Program-made: the position numbers and the translations under genes
Notes under the pieces: model-generated
Seen by the model: only the letters and a program-made list of their open reading frames with translations
Told to the model about the DNA's origin: nothing
Databases searched by the model: none
In this document: piece by piece, positions 1 through 8,981 of the stretch
Position numbering within the stretch: the first letter of the stretch is position 1
Layout: every line of letters begins with the position of its first letter
Assembly: GCA_949298195.1 (NCBI GenBank)
Contig: CASFVT010000034.1
Span: 1-37,576 of the forward strand
Length of the DNA stretch: 37,576 bases
Origin: an uncultured Bacillota bacterium
GTDB taxonomy: Bacteria > Bacillota_I > Bacilli_A > RFN20 > CAG-826
Direction of reading: 5' to 3'

Positions 1-3
1 ACG

Positions 4-162
4 CTAATCGCGCTTGCCTTTTTCCTTGAGGTAGGCCCGTATGACCTGGCATAAGCAGAGGGCCTCAACCAAGTCGCGTAGCGCCTCGGGGAACCCGGGC
101 ACCTTCCATTTCCGCCTCGAGTCATGAGAGAAGAACCCCTCCGGGACTGCTGTCGTCGGCAT
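4..162 (-). CDS. Small hypothetical protein (52 aa)
   Basis: A complete ATG-to-TAG reading frame at the window edge. It reads M-P-T-T-A-V-P-E-G-F-F and ends in a basic tail (Y-L-K-E-K-G-K-R-D). An AAGG stretch lies about 7 nt before the ATG and a TATATA stretch lies just beyond, so it has a plausible start. I do not recognise the family. It could be a real small gene, or a fragment of a longer gene or mobile element lying beyond the window start. It diverges from rpsU. Low confidence that it is expressed. Confidence 0.3.
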   Translation of the reverse strand: MPTTAVPEGFFSHDSRRKWKVPGFPEALRDLVEALCLCQVIRAYLKEKGKRD

Positions 163-282
163 TTGCGTACCTTATATAGGAGCAAAGGCCTGTTTTGACC
201 CTTGTTGGCCCGTTCTTTTCCAAGTGATGTCCACTTCAGGGCAACAAATGGTTACTTGAGCATAAAAAGGCCCGATTGCCCC

Positions 283-311
283 TTGCCATTGGCGATGGTG
301 GCCGCTACAAT
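283..311 (+). promoter_or_regulatory. rpsU promoter
   Basis: TTGCCA (283-288), a 17-bp spacer, and TACAAT (306-311) form a good sigma-A type promoter. The predicted start near 318 gives a leader of about 28 nt that contains the rpsU ribosome-binding site. Confidence 0.65.
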
Positions 312-345
312 CCATTCCGCTGAGAAGAAAAGGAAGGTGAATGCC

Positions 346-522
346 TTGGCCATCAAAACGGTCCTTCGGGAGGGGGAAACCCTCGATGAGGGTCTCCGCC
401 GCTTCAAACGGAGCGTGAACAAAAGCGGTGTCCTCCTCGAGACGCGCAAGCACGAGTTCTACCTCAAGACGGGGCTGCGCCGGAAGATGAAAAGCGAGCT
501 GGCGCGCCGCAAGAAGTGGTAA
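346..522 (+). CDS. rpsU: Ribosomal protein bS21
   Basis: Small-subunit ribosomal protein that acts at translation initiation. The 58-residue product reads [22 protein letters not shown] and has the highly basic C-terminus ([14 protein letters not shown]) typical of bS21. The frame is open further upstream, but TTG at 346 is chosen as start. It gives the normal length of the family, sits about 6 nt after a GGAAGGTGA ribosome-binding site (332-340), and follows a promoter at 283-311. An ATG at 341 is out of frame. A terminator follows directly, so it is probably monocistronic. In Bacilli rpsU lies upstream of the phoH-ybeY-era cluster, and that neighbourhood is partly kept here. Confidence 0.93.
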   Translation: MAIKTVLREGETLDEGLRRFKRSVNKSGVLLETRKHEFYLKTGLRRKMKSELARRKKW

Positions 523-528
523 GCACGG

Positions 529-557
529 GAGCCTGATCAAGGCTCTTTTTCTTTTTT
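529..557 (+). terminator. Rho-independent terminator after rpsU
   Basis: GAGCC stem, 7-nt loop and GGCTC (529-545), followed by TTTTTCTTTTTT (546-557). It starts 7 nt after the rpsU stop. Confidence 0.85.
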
Positions 558-600
558 CGAGGGCCAAAAGGGAAATATCCCTCCTACATAAGGGTGAGGC

Positions 601-1797
601 ATGACCATCTACCAAGGCGACGAGACACTGTGCGGTTGGGCGGCGACGAGGATGCTCCTCGTCCGCCTCACCCATTGCCGCGCCTATGCCCGCATGGCCC
701 TGAACGGACCCGGGCCCCATTCCCTCGAGGCCTTGGAGAAGGCGGCCCACAAGGCCGGTGTCCGCCTCCTCTTCCGCCGGGTCGACGATCCGAGGGCCCT
801 CTTCGCGAACCGGGAATTCCCGATCCTCCTCCTGCTCAATGGGCGGAAGAACGGCCATTTGGTATTGGCCAGGAGACGGGTCGGGAACCGGTTCCTCATC
901 GACGACCCGGCCCGTGGACGGCGGTGGGTGAGAATCGATGAGCTCATCAAGAGCTGGTCGCTCATCTACGGTGAAGGGGAACCGATTGAAAAAGAGGGCG
1001 TTCGGCCAAGAGGCAAGAAACCGCTCCTCCGTCCCCCCTTCAAGCGGGGGCTCCTCTTCGCCGAACTGGCCGCGGCCTTGGGCTTTGCCTTCGGGCTCTT
1101 CTTCCTGAACGAAGGTGGATTGCTCGAAGGCGGCTTCCTCCTCCTCGGGGCGACATTGCTGCTCGTCATGGCGTCCCTCCTCGCCGTCTTGGCCCTCAAG
1201 GACCTCGACCGGCGTTACGACCCGCTTCTCGCCTCCCTCCCCGATGAACGCTTCAAACGGGGATTCGAGGCGTTTGCCCGGCTCAAGAAAGGGGCCGTGG
1301 GGGATTATTCCGCCTTTCTCACTTCTTCTTTCGGCGGACTCTTTCTCCTTCTCCTCCTCGGCCTCGGTTCCCCGGGCTTCCTCCTGGCCGGAGGTCTTCT
1401 CGCTCTCTACCTTGTCCTCGAGGGGACCTTCGGCGGCCGGAAGCTCGGGGAAAAGGCGCGTCTATTGGCCCAGAGGGAGGAGGGGCTCTTCCGCCCATCC
1501 ATCTCCTTCGAGGGGCGACTCAGGACGATGAAGGAAATCGAGGCCTCCTCCTACAAAATCCTCGCCAGCGTCCTCTATGGCCGGATCGTCTCGGTCCTCC
1601 TTTCCTTCCTATTGGCGCTTCTACCGACCCTACTATCCGCGGAGCCGACATTCCTGGCGTATCTCCTCAATGCCCTTGCCCTCTTCTCCCTCAACTGGAG
1701 CTTCCGGGGAGCCGGGAACTATCTATCAGGTTCCCCAGTGCGGCGGAGCGACCTCGACTATTTCGACCAATACATCGATCCCCTCTTCTTTCCCTAG
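601..1797 (+). CDS. C39 peptidase-like membrane protein without ABC ATPase
   Basis: A 398-residue protein. Residues 1-120 match the C39 cysteine peptidase domain that removes double-glycine leaders. Gln5 fits the oxyanion hole, Cys11 (in L-C-G-W-A-A) the nucleophile, His86 (N-G-H-L-V) the base, and Asp102 (I-D-D-P-A) the third residue. Residues 150 to 375 hold about five or six hydrophobic segments. There is no Walker A/B cassette, so it is not a complete peptidase-containing ABC exporter. The start follows a good AAGGGTGAG site. An AGGGA-AATA-TCCCT inverted repeat lies at 569-582. It occupies the place where Bacilli usually carry yqeY-phoH genes between rpsU and ybeY. Its role, perhaps maturing or exporting a G-G leader peptide, is inference. 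No leader-peptide gene was seen nearby. Confidence 0.75.
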   Translation: MTIYQGDETLCGWAATRMLLVRLTHCRAYARMALNGPGPHSLEALEKAAHKAGVRLLFRRVDDPRALFANREFPILLLLNGRKNGHLVLARRRVGNRFLIDDPARGRRWVRIDELIKSWSLIYGEGEPIEKEGVRPRGKKPLLRPPFKRGLLFAELAAALGFAFGLFFLNEGGLLEGGFLLLGATLLLVMASLLAVLALKDLDRRYDPLLASLPDERFKRGFEAFARLKKGAVGDYSAFLTSSFGGLFLLLLLGLGSPGFLLAGGLLALYLVLEGTFGGRKLGEKARLLAQREEGLFRPSISFEGRLRTMKEIEASSYKILASVLYGRIVSVLLSFLLALLPTLLSAEPTFLAYLLNALALFSLNWSFRGAGNYLSGSPVRRSDLDYFDQYIDPLFFP

Positions 1798-1807
1798 TGG
1801 GAAAGGG

Positions 1808-1836
1808 TAGGAATCGCCATCGTCCCATGCTAGATT
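1808..1836 (+). promoter_or_regulatory. Possible ybeY promoter, near-leaderless
   Basis: TAGGAA (1808-1813), a 17-bp spacer and TAGATT (1831-1836). The -10 box ends only 9 nt before the ybeY ATG, so the transcript would have a leader of about 2-3 nt. No ribosome-binding site precedes ybeY. Confidence 0.45.
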
Positions 1837-1845
1837 ATCGGCACG

Positions 1846-2316
1846 ATGGAACTGATCTTGGATACCGCCGAATTCCCCGTCCCTTCCTCCATTGAGGAAT
1901 GTTATCGGGACATCGTCACCACTTGTTTCGCACGCCTAGGGGTGGTACTCGATTACGAGATCGATTGCTCCTACGTCGGTGACGAGGAGATGAGGGGACT
2001 GAATTCCTCCTATCGGGGAATCGACCGACCGACCGACGTCCTTTCCTTTGCCTTCAACGAGGGAAGCGACCCGGTTTCGCTTCTCCGGCTCGGGGAAGGG
2101 GAACGGCCTTTGCTCGGGGAGATAATCATCGATTACCCCCAAGCCATCCGCCAGGCCGAGGAAATCGGGAACACCCCCCTCAGGGAACTTTCCTTCCTCT
2201 TCCTCCACGGACTCCTCCACCTCCTCGGCTACGACCACATGGTCGAGGAAGAGGCCCGGACGATGTTCGCCCTCCAAGACGAGATCCTCCAGGAGGTCAA
2301 CGGAAATGGACGATAA
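1846..2316 (+). CDS. ybeY: Endoribonuclease YbeY
   Basis: Single-strand-specific metallo-endoribonuclease involved in 16S rRNA 3'-end maturation and 70S quality control. The zinc motif H-G-L-L-H-L-L-G-Y-D-H is seen at residues 121-131 (ligands His121, His125, His131). The conserved R-P-T-D-V-L-S-F block is at 61-68 and L-G-E-I-I-I at 90-95. The length of 156 aa is normal. There is no Shine-Dalgarno before the ATG, and a -10-like box ends 9 nt upstream. Its last 11 bases overlap cdd. In Bacillus dgkA lies between ybeY and cdd; it is absent here. Neighbouring era supports a shared role in rRNA maturation. Confidence 0.95.
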   Translation: MELILDTAEFPVPSSIEECYRDIVTTCFARLGVVLDYEIDCSYVGDEEMRGLNSSYRGIDRPTDVLSFAFNEGSDPVSLLRLGEGERPLLGEIIIDYPQAIRQAEEIGNTPLRELSFLFLHGLLHLLGYDHMVEEEARTMFALQDEILQEVNGNGR

Positions 2317-2704
2317 CCAGCTAATCGAATGTGCGAAGGAAGCGCGTTCCCTCTCCTATTCGCCCTATAGCGGCTTCGCGGTCGGGGCGGCCGTCCTCAC
2401 CAAGGACGGGAGCATCTACCTCGGGGCCAACGTCGAGAATTCCTCTTACCCGGTCTCGATGTGTGCCGAACGCAACGCCATCTACAACGCCATGATGGAT
2501 GGGCGAACCCGCGAGGACTTCCTTGCCCTGGCTGTCGTCGGCGACACCGCCGAGCCGATTTCCCCTTGCGGGGCTTGCCGCCAGGTGATGAGCGAACTCC
2601 TCCCGGAAGACGTCCACATCGTCATGGCCAACCTCGACGGGAAGTCGAAGGCTACCACCTTGAAGGAACTGCTTCCCTTCGCCTTCGACGGCAGCGATCT
2701 ATGA
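2306..2704 (+). CDS. cdd: Cytidine deaminase
   Basis: Zinc-dependent deamination of cytidine or deoxycytidine to uridine or deoxyuridine in pyrimidine salvage. The 132-aa product has the C-A-E signature (Cys53, Glu55) and P-C-G-A-C (Cys88, Cys91), the three zinc ligands and catalytic glutamate of the homotetrameric type. The start has a strong AGGAGG site inside the ybeY end. The stop overlaps the era start as ATGA. With deoB elsewhere in the window it points to nucleoside salvage. Confidence 0.95.
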   Translation: MDDNQLIECAKEARSLSYSPYSGFAVGAAVLTKDGSIYLGANVENSSYPVSMCAERNAIYNAMMDGRTREDFLALAVVGDTAEPISPCGACRQVMSELLPEDVHIVMANLDGKSKATTLKELLPFAFDGSDL

Positions 2705-3582
2705 AATCAGGTTTCTGCGCCGTCCTCGGCCGTCCGAATGCTGGGAAGAGCACCTTGGTCAACGCCCTCGTCGGGAAAAGGGTCTCGATCGTCTCTCCCA
2801 AGGCCCAGACGACCCGGGACGACATCATGGGCATCTACCGGGGTCGGGGGGTGGAAATCGCCTTCATCGACACGCCCGGCCTCTTCGAGGGCAGCGAAAC
2901 CCTTTACCGGCGGATGAACCGCCAGGCCCGACGTTCCCTTTCGGGGGTCGATGCCGTCCTCTTCCTCGTCGATGCCTCGAACGGGGAAATCGGGAAAAGC
3001 CTCGCGACCCTTGGCGAAATCAAGGTCGATGTCCCCGTTTTCGTGGTTCTCACCAAAATCGACCTCCTCCGGGCCCCGGAAGCCGAAAAGGCCAAGTCGG
3101 AGATTCGGGCCCGCTTCCCGGATTACCCCCTCATCGAGATCTCGGCCCTCACCAACTTCGGCCTCGCCGACGTCATCGAAGCGGTGGGCGAGGTCATCCC
3201 CGAGGGACCATCGATGTTCCCGAGCGATGCCGTCAGCGACCGCGACGAGGCCTTCGAAGCCAAGGAGAGCATCCGGAGTTATCTTCTCCGCTACCTCCAT
3301 CAGGAGGTGCCCCACGAGGCGGCGGTCCTCGTCACCTCGTTCGAGAAAAAGGAACGCGAATACCGCCTCTCGGCCGTCATTTACGTTGAGAAAGCCTCGC
3401 AGAAGGCCATCGTCATCGGAAAAGGCGGCGCGATGATCAAGAAGATTTCCATGAGTTCCCGCCTCGACCTCGAGAAGAGGTGGAAGGGCCGGGTCGAACT
3501 GAACATCCGGGTCGAGGTCCTCAAGGACTGGCGGCACGACCCGCGCCTCCTCACGCGACTAGGCTATGGCGGGAAGGACTGA
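2701..3582 (+). CDS. era: GTPase Era
   Basis: Ribosome-assembly GTPase that binds the 3' end of 16S rRNA on the small subunit. The 293-aa product shows the P-loop G-R-P-N-A-G-K-S (10-17), D-T-P-G (57-60), T-K-I-D (118-121), and a C-terminal KH RNA-binding domain with V-I-G-K-G-G-A-M-I (about 238-246). The start ATG overlaps the cdd stop, which indicates translational coupling. The recO start lies inside its last codons. Length and order agree with Era of Bacilli. Confidence 0.97.
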   Translation: MKSGFCAVLGRPNAGKSTLVNALVGKRVSIVSPKAQTTRDDIMGIYRGRGVEIAFIDTPGLFEGSETLYRRMNRQARRSLSGVDAVLFLVDASNGEIGKSLATLGEIKVDVPVFVVLTKIDLLRAPEAEKAKSEIRARFPDYPLIEISALTNFGLADVIEAVGEVIPEGPSMFPSDAVSDRDEAFEAKESIRSYLLRYLHQEVPHEAAVLVTSFEKKEREYRLSAVIYVEKASQKAIVIGKGGAMIKKISMSSRLDLEKRWKGRVELNIRVEVLKDWRHDPRLLTRLGYGGKD

Positions 3583-4294
3583 GACCAGAACCGGTTACCT
3601 CATCCGGTCGATTCCTTATAGCGACAACTCGAGCCTACTATGGCTGCTTACCCCTGATGGCGGCGTCTTCTTCGGGGCACGTGGAATCGAAAAACCCACC
3701 GGCAAGGGCCATTTTCTCACCTTCCCCCTCGTCGAATGCGAAGTCGTCCTCAGCCTGAGCACGGACGGAAAGAGACGTTCATTCAAAGAGGGAAGACCCC
3801 TCGCCCTTCCCGACCTGAAAGACGATTTGGCCCGTGGCGTCTCCTATTCCCTCGTCCGGGAAGCCGTTTCTTCCCTCGTCCGGGAAAGCGACGAGGCAAA
3901 GGCCTATGGATTGCTCTCCGCCTACATGGGGGCGATGGAGCGGGGAGAGGATGCCTTGACCGCCGGAGCCGCCTTCCTGGCCGAGCTTACGGCGGCCATC
4001 GGTTACGGACTCGAGGTCGATGGCTGCCTGAGATGCGGGAAGAGGGAACAGATTGCCGCCCTCTCTTTCAAACTCGGGGGCTTCCTTTGCGCTGAGCACG
4101 CCCACGGGCATGCCCGTCCCGGCGCTTCCTTCCTCAAGGCCGTCCGTTATCTGAATAAACTGCCTCTCAATGAGAAATTCCCCCTTGCCATCGATGTCTC
4201 GACGTGCAAAAGGATCATCCGCGGCTACGTCGGCCACCTCGAGTGCCTGACCGGGGTCAAACTCAAGAGCGTCGACCTCCTGAAGGCCTTTTGA
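3566..4294 (+). CDS. recO: DNA repair protein RecO
   Basis: Mediator that helps load RecA on SSB-coated single-strand DNA in the RecFOR pathway. The 242-aa product has an N-terminal OB-fold-like part (T-G-Y-L-I-R-S-I-P-Y-S-D-N-S-S) and a zinc region C-L-R-C-G-K-R followed by G-G-F-L-C-A-E-H, as in the family. The start overlaps era by 17 bp. Sequence similarity is moderate, as is common for RecO, but the position between era and glyS is diagnostic. Confidence 0.9.
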   Translation: MAGRTETRTGYLIRSIPYSDNSSLLWLLTPDGGVFFGARGIEKPTGKGHFLTFPLVECEVVLSLSTDGKRRSFKEGRPLALPDLKDDLARGVSYSLVREAVSSLVRESDEAKAYGLLSAYMGAMERGEDALTAGAAFLAELTAAIGYGLEVDGCLRCGKREQIAALSFKLGGFLCAEHAHGHARPGASFLKAVRYLNKLPLNEKFPLAIDVSTCKRIIRGYVGHLECLTGVKLKSVDLLKAF

Positions 4295-4298
4295 GGAT

Positions 4299-4313
4299 AC
4301 CCTGATACAGGGT
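4299..4313. promoter_or_regulatory. Inverted repeat abutting the glyS -35 box
   Basis: A perfect inverted repeat ACCCTG-ATA-CAGGGT starts 5 nt after the recO stop. Its last base is the first T of the TTGACA box of the glyS promoter. No T-run follows, so it looks more like an operator than a terminator. Function unproven. Confidence 0.4.
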
Positions 4314-4341
4314 TGACAGCTCACGGGCCCCACCGTATCAT
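4313..4341 (+). promoter_or_regulatory. glyS promoter
   Basis: A consensus -35 TTGACA (4313-4318), a 17-bp spacer and TATCAT (4336-4341). The leader of about 30 nt is too short to hold a T-box riboswitch. Confidence 0.8.
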
Positions 4342-4378
4342 TCACCCCGTTTTCGGCCATCGGCCGATAGGAGTTTCC

Positions 4379-5758
4379 ATGGCTTCGAAGTTCAGTTTCG
4401 ACAAGATCGTCACCCACCTCATCGACACCGGTTACGTTTATCCCGGCTCGGCCATCTACGGGGGCCTTTCCAATTCCTGGGACTACGGTCCCCTCGGGAG
4501 CGAACTCAAGAAGAACGTCCGGGAGGCGTGGTGGAAGCGCTTCGTCCAGGAGTCGCCGACCAATGTCGGGATCGACGCCGCCATCCTCATGAACCCGAAG
4601 GTCTGGGAAGCGACCGGTCACGTTTCGACCTTCAACGACCCGATGATCGATTGCAAGAAGTGCAAGAGCCGTTATCGGGCCGACGACCTCATCAAGGAGG
4701 AGTACCCGGAATCCGATGTCGAGGGCATGGATTTCGCGGCGATGGACCTCTATATCAAGGAGCATCCCCTTAGCTGTCCCAATTGCGGGGCGAAGGACTT
4801 CACCTCGATCAGGAAGTTCAACATGATGTTCAAGACCCACATCGGCCCGACCGAGGACGGGGCCAGCGAAGTCTACCTTCGCCCGGAGACGGCCCAAGGG
4901 GTTTTCGTCAACTTCAAGAACGTCCAGCGGACGGCCCGGAAGAAGCTCCCGTTCGGCATCTGCAACGCCGGCAAGAGCTTCCGCAACGAAATCACCCCGG
5001 GGAACTTCACCTTCCGTACCCGGGAGTTCGAGCAGCTCGAAATGGAGTTCTTCTGCAAACCGGGCACCGATCTCGAATGGTTCAAGTATTGGAAGGAATA
5101 TTGCCTCCGTTTCGTCGAAAGCCTTGGTCCGAAGGCCGAGAATCTTCGCTTCCGCGACCACGAACCGGGCGAACTTGCCTTCTATAGCAAGGCGACGACC
5201 GACGTCGAATACGATTTCCCCTCCTTTGGGTGGGGCGAGATCCTCGGGGTGGCCGACCGCACCGACTACGACCTCCGCCGGCACGCCGAGCATAGCCATC
5301 AAGACCTTACCTACTTCGACCCGGACACCAACGAGAAATACCTGCCCTATGTCATCGAGCCCTCGATGGGGCTCGACCGCCTGATGCTGATGGCGATGGT
5401 GGATGCCTATGACGAGGAAGCCCTCGAGGGCGGTGACACCCGGATCGTCATGCACCTCAAGCCGTTCCTTGCCCCCTACAAGGTGGCCGTCCTCCCCCTT
5501 TCGAAGAAACTTTCCGAGAAGGCCGAGGAAATCCTCCGCATCCTCTCCCGACACCTCATGTGCACCTACGACGTGACCGGGAGCATTGGCAAGCGTTACC
5601 GCCGGCAGGACGAGATTGGGACCCCGTATTGCCTCACCGTCGACTTCGACACCCTGGAAGACGGGGCCGTCACCATTCGCGAACGCGATTCGATGAACCA
5701 GATACGCCTTCCGATCGGTGAACTCGTCTCTTATCTCACCGTGAAGTGCTTCTACTGA
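4379..5758 (+). CDS. glyS: Glycyl-tRNA synthetase, single-chain
   Basis: Charges tRNA-Gly with glycine in the cytoplasm. It is the single-chain alpha2 (glyQS-like) class II enzyme of 459 aa, as in mycoplasmas and many Firmicutes, not the alpha-beta form. It has the N-terminal Y-G-G-L-S-N-S-W-D-Y-G-P-L-G motif, a zinc-binding insertion (C-K-K-C and C-P-N-C-G), class II motif 2 (F-R-N-E-I-T-P and R-T-R-E-F-E-Q), motif 3 (G-L-D-R-L-M), and a C-terminal anticodon-binding domain. ATG 4379 is preferred over the upstream in-frame start at 4313, which lies inside the promoter. A GATAGGAG site precedes it by about 6 nt. An 11-bp repeat cluster begins 4 nt after the stop. Confidence 0.96.
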   Translation: MASKFSFDKIVTHLIDTGYVYPGSAIYGGLSNSWDYGPLGSELKKNVREAWWKRFVQESPTNVGIDAAILMNPKVWEATGHVSTFNDPMIDCKKCKSRYRADDLIKEEYPESDVEGMDFAAMDLYIKEHPLSCPNCGAKDFTSIRKFNMMFKTHIGPTEDGASEVYLRPETAQGVFVNFKNVQRTARKKLPFGICNAGKSFRNEITPGNFTFRTREFEQLEMEFFCKPGTDLEWFKYWKEYCLRFVESLGPKAENLRFRDHEPGELAFYSKATTDVEYDFPSFGWGEILGVADRTDYDLRRHAEHSHQDLTYFDPDTNEKYLPYVIEPSMGLDRLMLMAMVDAYDEEALEGGDTRIVMHLKPFLAPYKVAVLPLSKKLSEKAEEILRILSRHLMCTYDVTGSIGKRYRRQDEIGTPYCLTVDFDTLEDGAVTIRERDSMNQIRLPIGELVSYLTVKCFY

Positions 5759-5761
5759 TCG

Positions 5762-5794
5762 TTGGTAATCAATAAGTAGATAATTGGTAATTAC
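5762..5794 (+). repeat. Tandem 11-bp element, copy 1 (after glyS)
   Basis: Three adjacent 11-bp units: TTGGTAATCAA (5762-5772), TAAGTAGATAA (5773-5783) and TTGGTAATTAC (5784-5794). It lies in the AT-rich glyS-dnaG gap, in the sense direction of both genes. It shares AAGTAGATAA with copy 4 and TTGGTAATTA with copy 5. Confidence 0.6.
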
Positions 5795-5812
5795 ATACTA
5801 CAAAGTAGTATG
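5794..5812. promoter_or_regulatory. Perfect inverted repeat before the dnaG ribosome-binding site
   Basis: CATACTAC-AAA-GTAGTATG, eight perfect pairs with a 3-nt loop, ending one or two bases before the AAAGGAGG site of dnaG. It could be an operator, or an mRNA hairpin that controls access to the ribosome-binding site. Function unproven. Confidence 0.5.
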
Positions 5813-5829
5813 GAAAGGAGGATGTAGGC

Positions 5830-7641
5830 TTGTATTCGCACGAACTGGTCGACGCGGTTCTCAAAAGCGCGGACATCGTCAGCGTAATTTCGAGTTACAT
5901 CCCGGTCACCAAGAAGGGCCGTAGCTATGTCGCCCTCTGCCCCTTTCATGACGACAAGAACCCTTCCCTCCAGATTTCCCCGGAAAAAAGGATCTACAAG
6001 TGCTTTTCCTGCGGCGAGGGCGGAAACGCCATCTCCTTCGTCAGCCGCTACGAGAAGATTCCCTTCGAGGCGGCCGTCCGGAAGGTGGCCGAGCTGATTG
6101 GCTTCCACGATCCCCGCCTCGAATCGGAAAGGAGCCGTTTCCGGGTCGATCCATCCAAGGAGCCCCTGTTCGCGGCCATTGCCGAACTCAAGGACTATTA
6201 CCGCTATTCCCTCGCCAGTTCCGAGGGTGAGGCGGCCCGGGCCTATCTCAAGCAACGGGGTCTCGACGAGGAGTCGATCAAGCGCTTCGAGATCGGCTAT
6301 GCCCCGAAAGACGGGGCCACGACCATCAAATACCTTCAGGCCAAGGGGCACGGGCTTCGGGCCATCGCCTCGATCGGGGTGACCCGGGAAGCAAACGCCG
6401 GTTTCGACATGAACGCCGGCCGCCTCATCTTCCCCCTCTCCAATCCAGAGGGGCGGGTCATCGGTTTCTCGGCCCGGCGGCTCGACGAGAACGATGGGGG
6501 CCCCAAGTACGTCAATTCCCCCGAGACGGCGATCTTCGAGAAGGGGAAGAGCCTCTACAACTACCACCGGGCCTTCGAGTCGGCCCGCCGGGAAGGCCAT
6601 TGCTACCTCCTTGAGGGCTTCATGGACGTCATCGCCCTCTCGCGGATCGGCATCCATTCCGCCGTCGCCCTCATGGGCACCGGGCTCAGCAGCGACCAGA
6701 TTGCCCTTTTGCGCCGCGTCGGCGGGGAAATCCGCCTCGCCCTCGACGGTGACCGCCCGGGCCTCGAGGGGATGATGAAGGCCAGCCGCGACCTCGCCCG
6801 CCATTCGATTCCCTGCCGGGTCATCGATTATGCCGGGGATACCAGGGATCCCGACGACGTCTACCTCGAGGACGGGCCCGAAGCCCTGAAGGAGAAGATG
6901 GGGCGTCTATTCTCCCCCTTCGAGTTCCGCCTCTCCTTCTACATGAACCAGGAGAAGGGACTCGGTGAGGATGAGCGGAAGAAAGTCCTCCTCTCCTTCC
7001 TGCCTTACCTACACTCCCTCCCCCCGGGGCTCAGTCGGGAAGACGCCATCGTCAAGCTTGCCAAGGCGACCTCCTTCGAAATCGAGACGGTCCGGGGAGC
7101 CCTCCGCTCCTATGCCGAGAGGACTGCTCGGCAAGAGGGTCCCTCGATCGAGCGCCCCTCCACCGGCCGGCGGAAACTCCCGCCGCCGAAGACCCGACTC
7201 CAGAAAGCGGAACGGGAAGCCCTCTACTACATGATGAAGGACCGCTCGGCCATCAAGGTCTATCTCGAAAACATCGATACCTTCTACGACCGCCTCCTCA
7301 ACGAAATCGCCAATTACGTCGTCGCCTATGTGGAGAAGCGGGGCAGCGACATCGAGCTCGACCTCCTCGTCGCGGACATCGAGGCCGGGCCCTCGCCCGA
7401 CAAGGTCCTCCTCGAGGAAGAGGCCAGCCTCATCTACGAGACATCGAGCTTCCCGCCCTATAGCGAGGATAGGATGCTCGAATGCGCCTCGGTCATCGCC
7501 GAGGAGCGGTCTTCGCTCATCAAAAGGAGGAAAGCCAAGAAGGAAATGGAAGGGAAAAGCCCGGAGGAGAAAGCCCGTCTTCTCCGGCTCCGGGCCGAGG
7601 AGAGGGCCAAGGAGCTGGGCTTCAACAAAAAGAAGGACTGA
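5830..7641 (+). CDS. dnaG: DNA primase DnaG
   Basis: Makes RNA primers at the replication fork and works with the DnaB-type helicase. The 603-aa product has an N-terminal CHC2 zinc ribbon (Cys37, His40, Cys58, Cys61) and a TOPRIM core with catalytic Glu262 (L-E-G-F-M-D-V) and Asp306/Asp308 (L-D-G-D). Its C-terminal region from about 450, with an acidic-helical and finally lysine-rich end, should be the helicase-interaction domain. The start is TTG 5830, 9-10 nt after a strong AAAGGAGG site; the ATG that overlaps the site is closed at once by TAG. It is followed by rpoD and trmK, the classical macromolecular-synthesis operon of Bacilli. Confidence 0.97.
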   Translation: MYSHELVDAVLKSADIVSVISSYIPVTKKGRSYVALCPFHDDKNPSLQISPEKRIYKCFSCGEGGNAISFVSRYEKIPFEAAVRKVAELIGFHDPRLESERSRFRVDPSKEPLFAAIAELKDYYRYSLASSEGEAARAYLKQRGLDEESIKRFEIGYAPKDGATTIKYLQAKGHGLRAIASIGVTREANAGFDMNAGRLIFPLSNPEGRVIGFSARRLDENDGGPKYVNSPETAIFEKGKSLYNYHRAFESARREGHCYLLEGFMDVIALSRIGIHSAVALMGTGLSSDQIALLRRVGGEIRLALDGDRPGLEGMMKASRDLARHSIPCRVIDYAGDTRDPDDVYLEDGPEALKEKMGRLFSPFEFRLSFYMNQEKGLGEDERKKVLLSFLPYLHSLPPGLSREDAIVKLAKATSFEIETVRGALRSYAERTARQEGPSIERPSTGRRKLPPPKTRLQKAEREALYYMMKDRSAIKVYLENIDTFYDRLLNEIANYVVAYVEKRGSDIELDLLVADIEAGPSPDKVLLEEEASLIYETSSFPPYSEDRMLECASVIAEERSSLIKRRKAKKEMEGKSPEEKARLLRLRAEERAKELGFNKKKD

Positions 7642-7670
7642 CGCGTAAATAGCAAGGAAGAAAGGACAAC

Positions 7671-8981
<1,311 letters not shown>

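Noticed and set aside
172-858. Long minus-strand ORF (228 aa) opposite rpsU and the C39 gene
   Set aside because: It runs antisense through two well-supported genes, has no ribosome-binding site and matches no family; it follows from the high GC and codon bias of the opposite strand.
4342-4378. T-box riboswitch before glyS
   Set aside because: The promoter lies at 4313-4341, leaving only about 30 nt of leader; no specifier loop or antiterminator can fit.
3779-5554. Minus-strand ORF of 591 aa opposite recO and glyS
   Set aside because: Antisense shadow of two clear genes. Its Asp/Glu/Gly/Val-rich composition is typical for the complement of this genome's codon use.
6952-6959. GAGAAGGG translocase-orienting motif (as in Bacillus)
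   Set aside because: A few copies seen on both strands and without consistent polarity toward dif; no support by eye.
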